From: Paraglaciecola sp. T6c
GTDB taxonomy: Bacteria; Pseudomonadota; Gammaproteobacteria; Enterobacterales; Alteromonadaceae
Direction of reading: 5' to 3'
Length of the DNA stretch: 64,000 nucleotides
NCBI RefSeq assembly: GCF_000014225.1
Contig: NC_008228.1
Span: forward strand, 1,984,001-2,048,000
Part shown: in pieces, positions 57,131-64,000 of the stretch
How the letters are laid out: each line of letters begins with the position of its first letter
Numbering within the stretch: the stretch's first letter is position 1
Made by a program: the position numbers and the translations under genes
Notes under the pieces: generated by a model
What the model was told of the DNA's origin: nothing
Databases searched by the model: none
What the model saw: only the letters and a program-made list of their open reading frames with translations

Positions 57131-58474
57131 GTGAGCCAATGGCAACCTGATAGTTGGCGTCAAAAGCCAATTCTGCAACAACCTACTTACCATGATCAGC
57201 AACACCTAAAAGATGTAGAGCAAAAGCTTAAATCTTATCCGCCACTTGTTTTTGCCGCTGAAACGCGTCAGTTGTTTAAAGAGTTAGGCCAAGTTGCTGA
57301 CGGTAAAGGCTTTTTGCTACAAGGTGGTGATTGTGCAGAGTCCTTTGATGAATTCAACGCACCGAAAATTCGCGATACATTCAAAGTTATTTTGCAAATG
57401 GCGATTGTGTTGACCTTCGCAGGCCGTTGTCCAGTGACAAAAGTTGCTCGCATGGCGGGGCAATACGCTAAGCCACGCTCCGGCGATTTTGAGACCATTG
57501 GTGATGTGTCTCTACCTAGTTATCGCGGCGATATCATCAACAACTTTGAGTTTACTGAAGCGGCACGTACGCCAGATCCTCAGCGCATGCTCGATGCGTA
57601 TCATCAAAGCGCATCCACTTTAAACTTATTACGTGCGTTCGCTCAGGGCGGCTTGGCAGACTTACATCAAGTAAATCGCTGGAACATGGCGTTCGTTGAG
57701 AATAACCCTCTGAAAGAGCGTTACCAAGATGTGGCGCGTCGTATACAAGACTCGTTAGAGTTTATGGACGTGATGGGGATCAATACCAGCAATACGCCGA
57801 CCTTGCACGAAACAAGTTTGTATACCTCTCACGAGGCCTTATTGCTTAACTATGAGCAAGCACTGACGCGCGTAGATACCTTAACTGACAAGTGGTACAA
57901 CTGCTCAGCTCACATGTTGTGGATAGGTGAACGTACCCGTCAGCTTGACCATGCACACATCGAGTTCTTCCGGGGTATTCATAACCCAATCGGGGTAAAA
58001 GTAGGACCGACCATGCAAGGCGATGAATTAATTAAGCTCATCGATGCGCTAAACCCAGAGAATACGTCTGGTCGTTTGACCTTAATTACCCGCATGGGGG
58101 CAGATAATCTCGAGCAAAACTTACCTGCGCTACTGCGCCGAGTGAAACAAGAAGGGCGAAATGTTGTGTGGAGCTCTGATCCTATGCACGGCAATACCTT
58201 CAAGGCATCAAGCGGTTACAAAACGCGTAACTTCGACGCTATTTTGCGTGAAATTCAGCAGTTCTTCGCAGCACACCGTGCCGAGGGCACTCATGCCGGC
58301 GGAATTCATTTAGAAATGACTGGTCAGCATGTAACCGAATGCACAGGTGGCGCATATCAAATTGGTGATGATGATTTAGCACAAGCCTATAAAACCCAAT
58401 GTGATCCGAGGTTGAATGCAGACCAAGTGCTAGAAATGGCGTTCTTGGTGGCTGACCATTTAAAAGTCGGGTAA
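57131..58474 (+). CDS. Class II 3-deoxy-7-phosphoheptulonate synthase
   Basis: 447 residues, the plant/Mycobacterium-type (class II) DAHP synthase. Motifs: [61 protein letters not shown] and HLEMTGQ. It condenses phosphoenolpyruvate and erythrose 4-phosphate as the first step of the shikimate pathway. GTG start with AAGGA 7 bp upstream. No aromatic-pathway genes are adjacent, and feoAB follow under a separate Fur-like control. Confidence 0.95.
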   Translation: MSQWQPDSWRQKPILQQPTYHDQQHLKDVEQKLKSYPPLVFAAETRQLFKELGQVADGKGFLLQGGDCAESFDEFNAPKIRDTFKVILQMAIVLTFAGRCPVTKVARMAGQYAKPRSGDFETIGDVSLPSYRGDIINNFEFTEAARTPDPQRMLDAYHQSASTLNLLRAFAQGGLADLHQVNRWNMAFVENNPLKERYQDVARRIQDSLEFMDVMGINTSNTPTLHETSLYTSHEALLLNYEQALTRVDTLTDKWYNCSAHMLWIGERTRQLDHAHIEFFRGIHNPIGVKVGPTMQGDELIKLIDALNPENTSGRLTLITRMGADNLEQNLPALLRRVKQEGRNVVWSSDPMHGNTFKASSGYKTRNFDAILREIQQFFAAHRAEGTHAGGIHLEMTGQHVTECTGGAYQIGDDDLAQAYKTQCDPRLNADQVLEMAFLVADHLKVG

Positions 58475-58512
58475 GCAAATCGCATTGCACCCATAGCCAA
58501 ATATGTGGTATT

Positions 58513-58531
58513 AATGAAAATAGTTTTCATT
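58513..58531. promoter_or_regulatory. Fur box upstream of feoA
   Basis: AATGAAAA-TAG-TTTTCATT is a perfect 19-bp palindrome with the shape of the Fur box (GATAATGATAATCATTATC). It lies 27 bp before the feoA ATG and overlaps the likely promoter, so iron-dependent repression of feoAB is expected. Confidence 0.8.
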
Positions 58532-58557
58532 TGTATTAATTGTTTGGTGAGGGTGCG

Positions 58558-58791
58558 ATGACACTTTGGGATGTCCCTGCAAAAAAATCTGCATTGATCA
58601 GTGGTTTAGACGCTTCTTTACTGCCAGCGGTAACAAACCGATTGTTAGAAATGGGCCTAACAGACGGTCAGTCAGTTCGTTGTTTGAGGCGCAGTCCTAT
58701 GCGCGGGCCACTTGTGGTTCAAATTGGCGACTGTGTTTATACCTTAGAGCAAAGTATTGCTGATAAGGTTGCTATCAGTAGCCTTTCTTAA
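58558..58791 (+). CDS. feoA: Ferrous iron transport protein FeoA
   Basis: 77 residues, SH3-like fold (VTNRLLEMGLTDGQSVRCLRRSPMRGPLVVQIGDCVYTL). It is the small cytosolic partner of FeoB. ATG 58558 is 6 bp after GAGGG; an upstream TTG in frame at 58540 lies before this. It follows a Fur box and precedes feoB by 114 bp (from the chosen feoB start). Confidence 0.94.
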   Translation: MTLWDVPAKKSALISGLDASLLPAVTNRLLEMGLTDGQSVRCLRRSPMRGPLVVQIGDCVYTLEQSIADKVAISSLS

Positions 58792-58905
58792 TTTTCTTAT
58801 TTCGTTTTTACCCCGATTAAATTATTCATTTTCCGGGGGTAAATACTCAAGAGTAACCTTTACTATATGGGCGTTAACCTAACGCTCGTTCAATCAAGTT
58901 GTGTC

Positions 58906-60723
58906 ATGAAAAATATTATTTTAGTGGGTAAGCCCAACTCTGGGAAAAGTCTGTTGTTCAACCAATTAACTGGGTTACGTCAGAAAGTGGCTAATTTCCC
59001 AGGTGTAACCGTTGAGCTCAAAAGTGGTCAATTTGGTGAACATAGGTTAATTGATTTTCCAGGCGCTTACTCCCTAAGCACGCTTTCTCGAGATGAAGAA
59101 ATCGCCGTGGAAAAAATCCACGAAGCCATGCACGACGCCAATACAGGCGTCATTGTGTGTAACCTTGACGCCACTCGATTAGAGCGAAGCTTGGTGTTTG
59201 GGTTACAAGTGCGCGACCTAGCTAAACAGCATAATAAAGCGTTGGTGTTTGCCTTGAACATGATTGATGAGGTTGAGCGCTTTAGCCACAACGTTGATTG
59301 TGAGAGGTTAGCGCAAGACTTGGGTGCCCCTGTATTTCCTGTGTCGGCGAAAACGTTGAGTGGATTACATGAATTTAAATTAGCATTACAGGACGTGGTC
59401 GCTCGGCCCGAAAGCTTTGTGCCAACCAAAAGCGTAGGTGAAGGCGATACCGTGTTCAGTATCAGTCGTCAAATCGCCAAACATTACGGCATTCACGCTG
59501 ATATCGTATTAAAACAGCAAAACACAATTGATAGCTTCCTACTTAATAGCGTGCTGGGGGGCGTGGCGTTTTTCGGTATAATGTTCTTGTTGTTTCAAAG
59601 TATATTTACTTGGGCTACGCCACTAATGGACGGCGTCGAAGAAATCATTGGCTGGTTAGCGGTTGCTGTTACTTCTGCAATTGGTCCTGGCCTTATCAAC
59701 GATTTTCTGCAAGACGCCATTTTTGGTGGCTTAGGCTCATTTCTTGTTTTTGTGCCGCAAATAATGGTACTCACCTTTATTATCGGGTTATTAGAGGACA
59801 GTGGCTACCTTGCTCGCGCAGCGCTAATTTGCCATAAACCGTTGAGTTATTTTGGTCTATCAGGGCGTAGCTTCATACCGTATTTATCAGGTCACGCCTG
59901 CGCTATCCCTGCCATTATGGCGGCTCGCACTATTGAATCTCCTCGTAAGCGCTTGATCACCATGATGACCATTCCACTGATGTCTTGTTCAGCGCGCTTA
60001 CCCGTTTATGCCTTGCTTATCGCGGTTCTGATTCCAGACACGACTTACTTAGGTGGGCTTTTAAGCCTGCAGGGAACGGCATTTTTTGTACTCTACTTTC
60101 TTGGAATTGTCACCGCACTGCTAGTAAGCGTGCTATTGAACAAGTTTACCAACAAGGATGCTGACAAAGCCGAAATGCCCTTTATATTGGAGCTGCCCAA
60201 TTATAGTTTACCGCACTGGAAGCCACTTTTATTTCGGGTGGTCACCAGTGCGAAGCAATTTATTCGCAGGGCAGGGCCGGTCATTTTCATGGTGTCTGTG
60301 GTTATCTGGTGCTTAGGGTATTTCCCAAGTTCAGAGCATGCGTTAGAGGATTCTTATCTAGCCATGATAGGCCAGTGGATAGAGCCTATTTTTGCGCCTT
60401 TAGGCTTAGATTGGCGCTACGGCGTAGCCATTTTGGTCTCCTTCCTGGCAAGAGAAGTGTTCGTTGGGGCACTCGGGACCTTGTTCGGTATTGAAGGGGC
60501 CGATGAGAACATTGCTGGCCTTGCGACAAATATTCAAGCTGACGGCTTAACCTTAGGCGCAGGGCTCGGCTTACTGATATTCTATGTTATCGCCTTGCAA
60601 TGCGTTGCCACGGTAGCAACCTTAAAAGGTGAAACGGGTAGCAAAAAAATTGCTTGGGGATTGTTCGCTGGCTATGGTTTGCTAGCCTATGCTGCGGCTT
60701 TTTTTGTTTCGCATATTTTTTAA
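58906..60723 (+). CDS. feoB: Ferrous iron permease FeoB
   Basis: 605 residues from ATG 58906 (618 from ATG 58867). GTPase domain with G1 GKPNSGKS (8-15), G3 DFPGAYSL and G4 NMID, then a membrane domain with Gate motifs (VFVPQIMVLTFIIGLLEDSGYLARAA; SGHACAIPAIM; CSARLPVYALL). E. coli FeoB has 773 residues; this one ends earlier but on a natural terminus (AAFFVSHIF), the short form common in marine gammaproteobacteria. It carries Fe(II) across the inner membrane. No feoC is present. No clear ribosome binding site precedes either start. Confidence 0.94.
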   Translation: MKNIILVGKPNSGKSLLFNQLTGLRQKVANFPGVTVELKSGQFGEHRLIDFPGAYSLSTLSRDEEIAVEKIHEAMHDANTGVIVCNLDATRLERSLVFGLQVRDLAKQHNKALVFALNMIDEVERFSHNVDCERLAQDLGAPVFPVSAKTLSGLHEFKLALQDVVARPESFVPTKSVGEGDTVFSISRQIAKHYGIHADIVLKQQNTIDSFLLNSVLGGVAFFGIMFLLFQSIFTWATPLMDGVEEIIGWLAVAVTSAIGPGLINDFLQDAIFGGLGSFLVFVPQIMVLTFIIGLLEDSGYLARAALICHKPLSYFGLSGRSFIPYLSGHACAIPAIMAARTIESPRKRLITMMTIPLMSCSARLPVYALLIAVLIPDTTYLGGLLSLQGTAFFVLYFLGIVTALLVSVLLNKFTNKDADKAEMPFILELPNYSLPHWKPLLFRVVTSAKQFIRRAGPVIFMVSVVIWCLGYFPSSEHALEDSYLAMIGQWIEPIFAPLGLDWRYGVAILVSFLAREVFVGALGTLFGIEGADENIAGLATNIQADGLTLGAGLGLLIFYVIALQCVATVATLKGETGSKKIAWGLFAGYGLLAYAAAFFVSHIF

Positions 60724-60744
60724 TTCAGCGTCAAAAATTTAGTA

Positions 60745-60774
60745 GCCTCAGGTGTATGAAATAACGCCTGAGGC
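60745..60774. terminator. Terminator-like hairpin between feoB and the NYN gene
   Basis: GCCTCAGGTG and CGCCTGAGGC form a 10-bp stem (one T-G pair) with a 10-nt loop. It lies between convergent genes. T runs are short on the plus strand and absent directly after it on the minus strand. Confidence 0.5.
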
Positions 60775-60794
60775 TTCCGACTGAGAATGTAGCA

Positions 60795-61271
60795 TCACTG
60801 CAACATTGCTGGCGTAATCTCAACAAACTCATCACAGGCGCTAACTAAAGCATTCGCGGTAAGCGCTGGCACGCCGTACACCTTCGTTTTTACCTCATGC
60901 TTCTTCTTCACTGCCTTGAGTAATAAGTCAAAATCTCCATCTCCTGAGAGCAACACGACTGTGTCTACTTGCTGTGCAGCATCTAATACATCAATGGTGA
61001 TCCCCACATCCCAGTCGCCCTTTGCTGAGCCGTCACTGCGCTGAATAAAAGGCTTTAACTTAACGTTAAAGCCAATGTGCTTCAAAGCTGACTGAAACTT
61101 TTGTTGTTGGGAGTCATGACGTTCGGTGGCATAAGCATTAGCGATAACGATGTCGCCTTGCTCACTTAAATGCTGCCAAAACTGTCGATAGTTAAATTGT
61201 TTTTGGTAGGTGTCACGGGTGGTGTAATAAATGTTTTGCACATCAACGAATACTGCAATTCTAGCGGGCAT
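60795..61271 (-). CDS. NYN domain (LabA/DUF88-like) protein
   Basis: 158 residues from ATG 61271; ATG 61298 would add nine residues. PIN-like NYN fold with acidic residues in VFVDVQNIYYTT, KGDWDVGITIDVLDA and LLSGDGDFDLLLKAV, the pattern of a metal-dependent RNase. LabA-like proteins have been linked to RNA decay or clock control, but the role here is unknown. It is a cytoplasmic, single gene. Confidence 0.9.
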   Translation of the reverse strand: MPARIAVFVDVQNIYYTTRDTYQKQFNYRQFWQHLSEQGDIVIANAYATERHDSQQQKFQSALKHIGFNVKLKPFIQRSDGSAKGDWDVGITIDVLDAAQQVDTVVLLSGDGDFDLLLKAVKKKHEVKTKVYGVPALTANALVSACDEFVEITPAMLQ

Positions 61272-61639
61272 AATGAATTCTAATTGAGTAATAACCAATA
61301 GGGCATGATAGCACTAAATATTATTGAAATAGCTATTGCGTTTACACAATAAGTGCTGTAACGTGCGGCCTTGCTTATGAATCATCCTCCGCATTTATAA
61401 GCTAGGTTACCATTTCGGTAACGTTGTTAATGTCTTGTCTTACCTTGATCCAGTCAGCCAGCATTTAAAAAAACAAAAATATTAAGCTGAATTATTGAAC
61501 GGCGAATAAGCGAGCATGTGCTTGCTGTTTATCACTCCTAGACTCATATAAAGTCGTAAAGTTATCGTCAAATCTATAGTGAAGCTTCGTTGAATTTCGC
61601 GCGTCAACATTATCGCGCTAATTGAAAGAGAGTTTTATT
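61272..61639. other. Intergenic region upstream of the 55-aa gene
   Basis: 368 bp between divergent NYN and small-protein genes. No ORF is convincing. A weak TTGCTG (61522-61527), 19 bp, TATAAA (61547-61552) may be the promoter of the small gene; the spacer is longer than ideal. Confidence 0.4.
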
Positions 61640-61807
61640 ATGTCTTATTTATACAACGGTTCTCAGATCCGTGTGATGCACCCAGTGCATTCAATTTCTG
61701 TAAACAAACAAAGCGTAGCATTTGCCGACAAGCAAGGTCGTCAAAACACTAAATTTGCTAATGCAAATGAAGCGAAGCAGTTTGTTAAATGGTTAGTTAA
61801 CACCTAA
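61640..61807 (+). CDS. Small basic protein, 55 aa, unknown function
   Basis: 55 residues from ATG 61640 (MSYLYNGSQIRVMHPVHSIS), with AAAGAGAG 7 bp upstream. No membrane segment or signal peptide; positive charge and a helix near the end (ANEAKQFVKWLVN). I do not recognise the family. Its length, clear ribosome binding site and the two strong hairpins directly after its stop suggest a real, well-expressed gene. It is isolated between NYN and ybiT. Confidence 0.7.
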   Translation: MSYLYNGSQIRVMHPVHSISVNKQSVAFADKQGRQNTKFANANEAKQFVKWLVNT

Positions 61808-61816
61808 TCAACGTTT

Positions 61817-61840
61817 GCTTATACAGCTGTCTGTATAAGC
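61817..61840 (+). repeat. Perfect 10-bp inverted repeat
   Basis: GCTTATACAG and CTGTATAAGC are exact complements around CTGT. It lies 9 bp after the 55-aa gene and 11 bp before the terminator at 61852. There is no T tract, so it may stabilise the 3' end of the message. Confidence 0.75.
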
Positions 61841-61851
61841 TACTTGAATCC

Positions 61852-61892
61852 AAAAAAAGCCTGGATCATGTTATATGATTCAGGCTTTTTTT
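61852..61892. terminator. Bidirectional terminator between the small gene and ybiT
   Basis: AAAAAAAGCCTG pairs with CAGGCTTTTTTT, and inside it ATCAT pairs with ATGAT around a 5-nt loop, with one G-T pair. A and T tracts on the two sides serve both convergent genes. Confidence 0.9.
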
Positions 61893-61921
61893 GTGGCTAG
61901 AGCGTCACCCCAAACCGGAGG

Positions 61922-63508
61922 TTAAGCACCTAAGCTTTCTAAATAACTTTCATAGTTACCACGGAAATCAACAATTCCATTTGGTGTTATTTCAATGATG
62001 CGGGTAGCAACTGAAGATACAAACTCTCGGTCATGACTGACGAATATCAGCGTGCCCGCGTAGTTTTCTAACGCTAAGTTTAATGATTCAATCGATTCCA
62101 TGTCCATGTGGTTGGTCGGCTCATCCATCACCAAAATATTAGGGCGCTGAAGCATCAATTTGCCAAACATCATACGGCCTTGTTCACCGCCGGATATGAC
62201 TTTCACCGATTTGGTGATCTCATTTTGAGAGAAAAGCAAGCGGCCTAATGTACCGCGCATGACTTGCTCGTCATCACCCTCTTGAGCCCACTGATACATC
62301 CATTCCATGAGCGTCATTTCTTTTTCGAACTCATGAGCATGATCTTGGGCGTAATAACCGATATTCGAGTTCTCGGACCATTTGACTTCGCCTGCTGTTA
62401 AATCAGTATCTCCGACTAAACACTTCAACAGGGTGGTTTTACCCAAACCATTTTCGCCGATAACTGCGATACGTTCGCCAACTTCAACCATCAAGTCTAA
62501 ACCGTTGAACAACTCCTTTTCATAGGATTTCTTCAATCCCGTTAACTCTAATGCGTTACGGTGTAACTTTTTCGTTTGCTCGAAGCGAATGAAAGGGGTC
62601 TGACGACTTGAAGGTTTAATGTCATCCAGTTTGATCTTGTCTATCTGCTTAGCGCGAGACGTAGCTTGCTTAGACTTAGATGCATTCGCCGAGAAGCGGC
62701 TAACAAAGGTACGCAGTTCAGCGATCTGCGCTTTTTTCTTAGCGTTATCTGATACTAAGCGTTCTCTGGCTTGAGTAGAGGCGGTCATATACTCATCATA
62801 GTTACCAGGGAATAAGCGAATTTCGCCATAATCCAAATCGGCCATATGGGTGCACACACTGTTTAAAAAATGGCGATCGTGCGAGATGATGATCATGGAG
62901 CAATTACGCTCGTTTAGCACGCCTTCTAGCCAACGAATGGTGTTAATGTCCAAGTTGTTGGTAGGCTCATCAAGTAGCATGATATCTGGATCTGAAAAGA
63001 TTACTTGAGCAAGCAGTACGCGAAGTTTCCAACCTGGTGCTATCTCACTCATTGGGCCATAGTGTTGCTCTACCGGAATACCCACACCAATTAATAACTC
63101 GCCGGCACGTGCTTCTGCGGTGTAGCCATCCATTTCAGCGAACTCTGATTCTAAATCGGCAACGCGAATACCGTCTTCTTCCGTCATTTCAGGGTTAGCA
63201 TAAATAGCATCACGCTCTGCTTTGACTTTCCACAGTTCATTGTGTCCCATCACTACAGTATCAATAACACTGTACTCTTCGTATGCGAACTGGTCTTGCT
63301 TCAATTTACCGATACGCTCACCTGGGTCGGTTGAAACGTTCCCGGCAGATTGCTCTAAGTCTCCCCCAAGTATCTTCATAAAGGTTGATTTACCACAGCC
63401 ATTTGCGCCGATTAAGCCGTAACGATTTCCGTTACCAAATTTAACTGATACATTTTCAAATAATGGCTTTTCGCCAAATTGCATAGTGATGTTTGCGGTC
63501 GTTAACAA
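61922..63508 (-). CDS. ybiT: ABC-F family ATPase YbiT
   Basis: 528 residues against 530 in E. coli YbiT and very similar throughout: [20 protein letters not shown] at the start, Walker A GANGCGKS and GENGLGKT, signature motifs in both halves and [11 protein letters not shown] / [11 protein letters not shown] Walker B. No membrane segments. ABC-F proteins bind the ribosomal E site and affect translation; YbiT is one of four in E. coli. It is a single gene. Confidence 0.95.
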   Translation of the reverse strand: MLTTANITMQFGEKPLFENVSVKFGNGNRYGLIGANGCGKSTFMKILGGDLEQSAGNVSTDPGERIGKLKQDQFAYEEYSVIDTVVMGHNELWKVKAERDAIYANPEMTEEDGIRVADLESEFAEMDGYTAEARAGELLIGVGIPVEQHYGPMSEIAPGWKLRVLLAQVIFSDPDIMLLDEPTNNLDINTIRWLEGVLNERNCSMIIISHDRHFLNSVCTHMADLDYGEIRLFPGNYDEYMTASTQARERLVSDNAKKKAQIAELRTFVSRFSANASKSKQATSRAKQIDKIKLDDIKPSSRQTPFIRFEQTKKLHRNALELTGLKKSYEKELFNGLDLMVEVGERIAVIGENGLGKTTLLKCLVGDTDLTAGEVKWSENSNIGYYAQDHAHEFEKEMTLMEWMYQWAQEGDDEQVMRGTLGRLLFSQNEITKSVKVISGGEQGRMMFGKLMLQRPNILVMDEPTNHMDMESIESLNLALENYAGTLIFVSHDREFVSSVATRIIEITPNGIVDFRGNYESYLESLGA

Positions 63509-63950
63509 TGTTTTCTTCCGAGTAATTTAGGTGAATGTGTTGAAGGTGTTATTCCTCGCCACTAATCAAGTACGCTAGCGATTTGTGCTTAAGCTGACAG
63601 ATTAGAAAACAGCGCCCTGTGATTAAACGTTAACTTTAATTTGGTGCGACTGTTTGAGGAAAATAATTCGGCGCGTATTATGCCACAAGCATGTATGACT
63701 CGGCTAATTTTAGCCTGAATTACCGTCAGTTTTATGACAAAGGTGATAGATGCAGACAACTTAAGTAGCTTGATATCTAAAGAAACAACTTACATCAGGG
63801 CGTTTATTTATGTGTTAAAAACGCATGCGGGTAAGTCTATGGGAAATTGAAATGTGTAGCGGGGCAGTGAACTAATATCGATTAATCTGTTTTTTTACAT
63901 AAAGTAAAAGTACAAACTAACCGATACTGCTGAGCTATCGTGAGCAGGCG
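63509..63950. other. Intergenic region without recognised genes
   Basis: 442 bp upstream of ybiT. A minus-strand CATAAT followed by CGCGCC near 63675 may be the ybiT -10 region, without a clear -35. GGCTAA-TT-TTAGCC (63702-63715) is a small palindrome. No ORF with support is seen on either strand. Confidence 0.45.
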
Positions 63951-64000
63951 TTACTCATCAAGGGGAGTATTAAAGTCTTCGGATAATTCAAAATCACCTG
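63951..64000 (-). CDS. Possible C-terminal end of a gene leaving the window
   Basis: On the minus strand, one frame is open from the window edge to TAA at 63951-63953 and reads GDFELSEDFNTPLDE. Its acidic, proline-containing tail looks like the C-terminus of an antitoxin or small regulator, but 15 residues do not allow a name. It may be chance. Confidence 0.3.
   Translation of the reverse strand, partial: GDFELSEDFNTPLDE

Overview
The window reads as chromosomal DNA of a marine gammaproteobacterium of the order Alteromonadales, most likely Alteromonadaceae (Alteromonas/Glaciecola/Paraglaciecola type). This placement is an inference from protein similarity to known gamma-proteobacterial families, the conserved ypjD-corB-ffh and metY-rimP-nusA-infB-rbfA-truB-rpsO gene orders, and the mix of a large TonB-dependent receptor, several c-di-GMP enzymes and a FadJ/FadE beta-oxidation system. 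Gene density is high. No prophage, insertion sequence, CRISPR array or rRNA was seen; there is one tRNA gene.

Layout. 1-0.7 kb: 3' end of fadJ. 0.9-6 kb: a 50-residue secreted peptide and a very large beta-propeller/PAS/GGDEF/EAL sensor. 6-16 kb: an M16 peptidase divergent from sixA, then corB and ypjD divergent from ffh, a Rof-like Rho antagonist and a CofD/YvcK-family protein. 15-20 kb: LysR regulators with a CurA-like reductase and a DoxX-pirin-LysR cluster. 19.8-20.5 kb: gene-poor DNA with what may be gene relics. 20.5-30.5 kb: an M28 peptidase, a second propeller/PAS/GGDEF/EAL sensor, a secreted bactofilin-like protein, a 7TM diguanylate cyclase, a PhyH-type dioxygenase and parvulin PpiC. 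30.9-34.5 kb: an adducin/class II aldolase-like protein with an enolase-superfamily dehydratase, then a Tat-exported PLP enzyme. 34.6-42.1 kb: FadE, an M23 peptidase, a MaoC hydratase, a TonB-dependent receptor and PhhB. Possible FadR operators lie upstream of fadE and of the receptor. 42.2-49.1 kb: initiator tRNA and the translation/transcription operon through rpsO. pnp, which usually follows rpsO in this class, is absent.

49.2-56.2 kb: a tightly packed seven-gene minus-strand run, pqiA-pqiB-pqiC-diguanylate cyclase-Atm1-type ABC exporter-DUF3820-unknown. All junctions are 23 bp or less, or overlap. It puts envelope lipid transport, c-di-GMP synthesis and an exporter in one apparent transcription unit, and it is the most unusual arrangement here. 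56.3-63.5 kb: a low-molecular-weight tyrosine phosphatase, class II DAHP synthase, Fur-controlled feoA-feoB, a NYN-domain protein, a small 55-residue protein and the ABC-F ATPase YbiT. The last 0.5 kb is non-coding apart from a possible C-terminal end at the right edge.

Themes that link the genes are c-di-GMP signalling (four GGDEF proteins), fatty-acid catabolism (fadJ, fadE, maoC, possible FadR sites), envelope maintenance (PqiABC, M23, PpiC) and core gene expression. Much of the window is ordinary core genome; no clear, wholly new system is evident.
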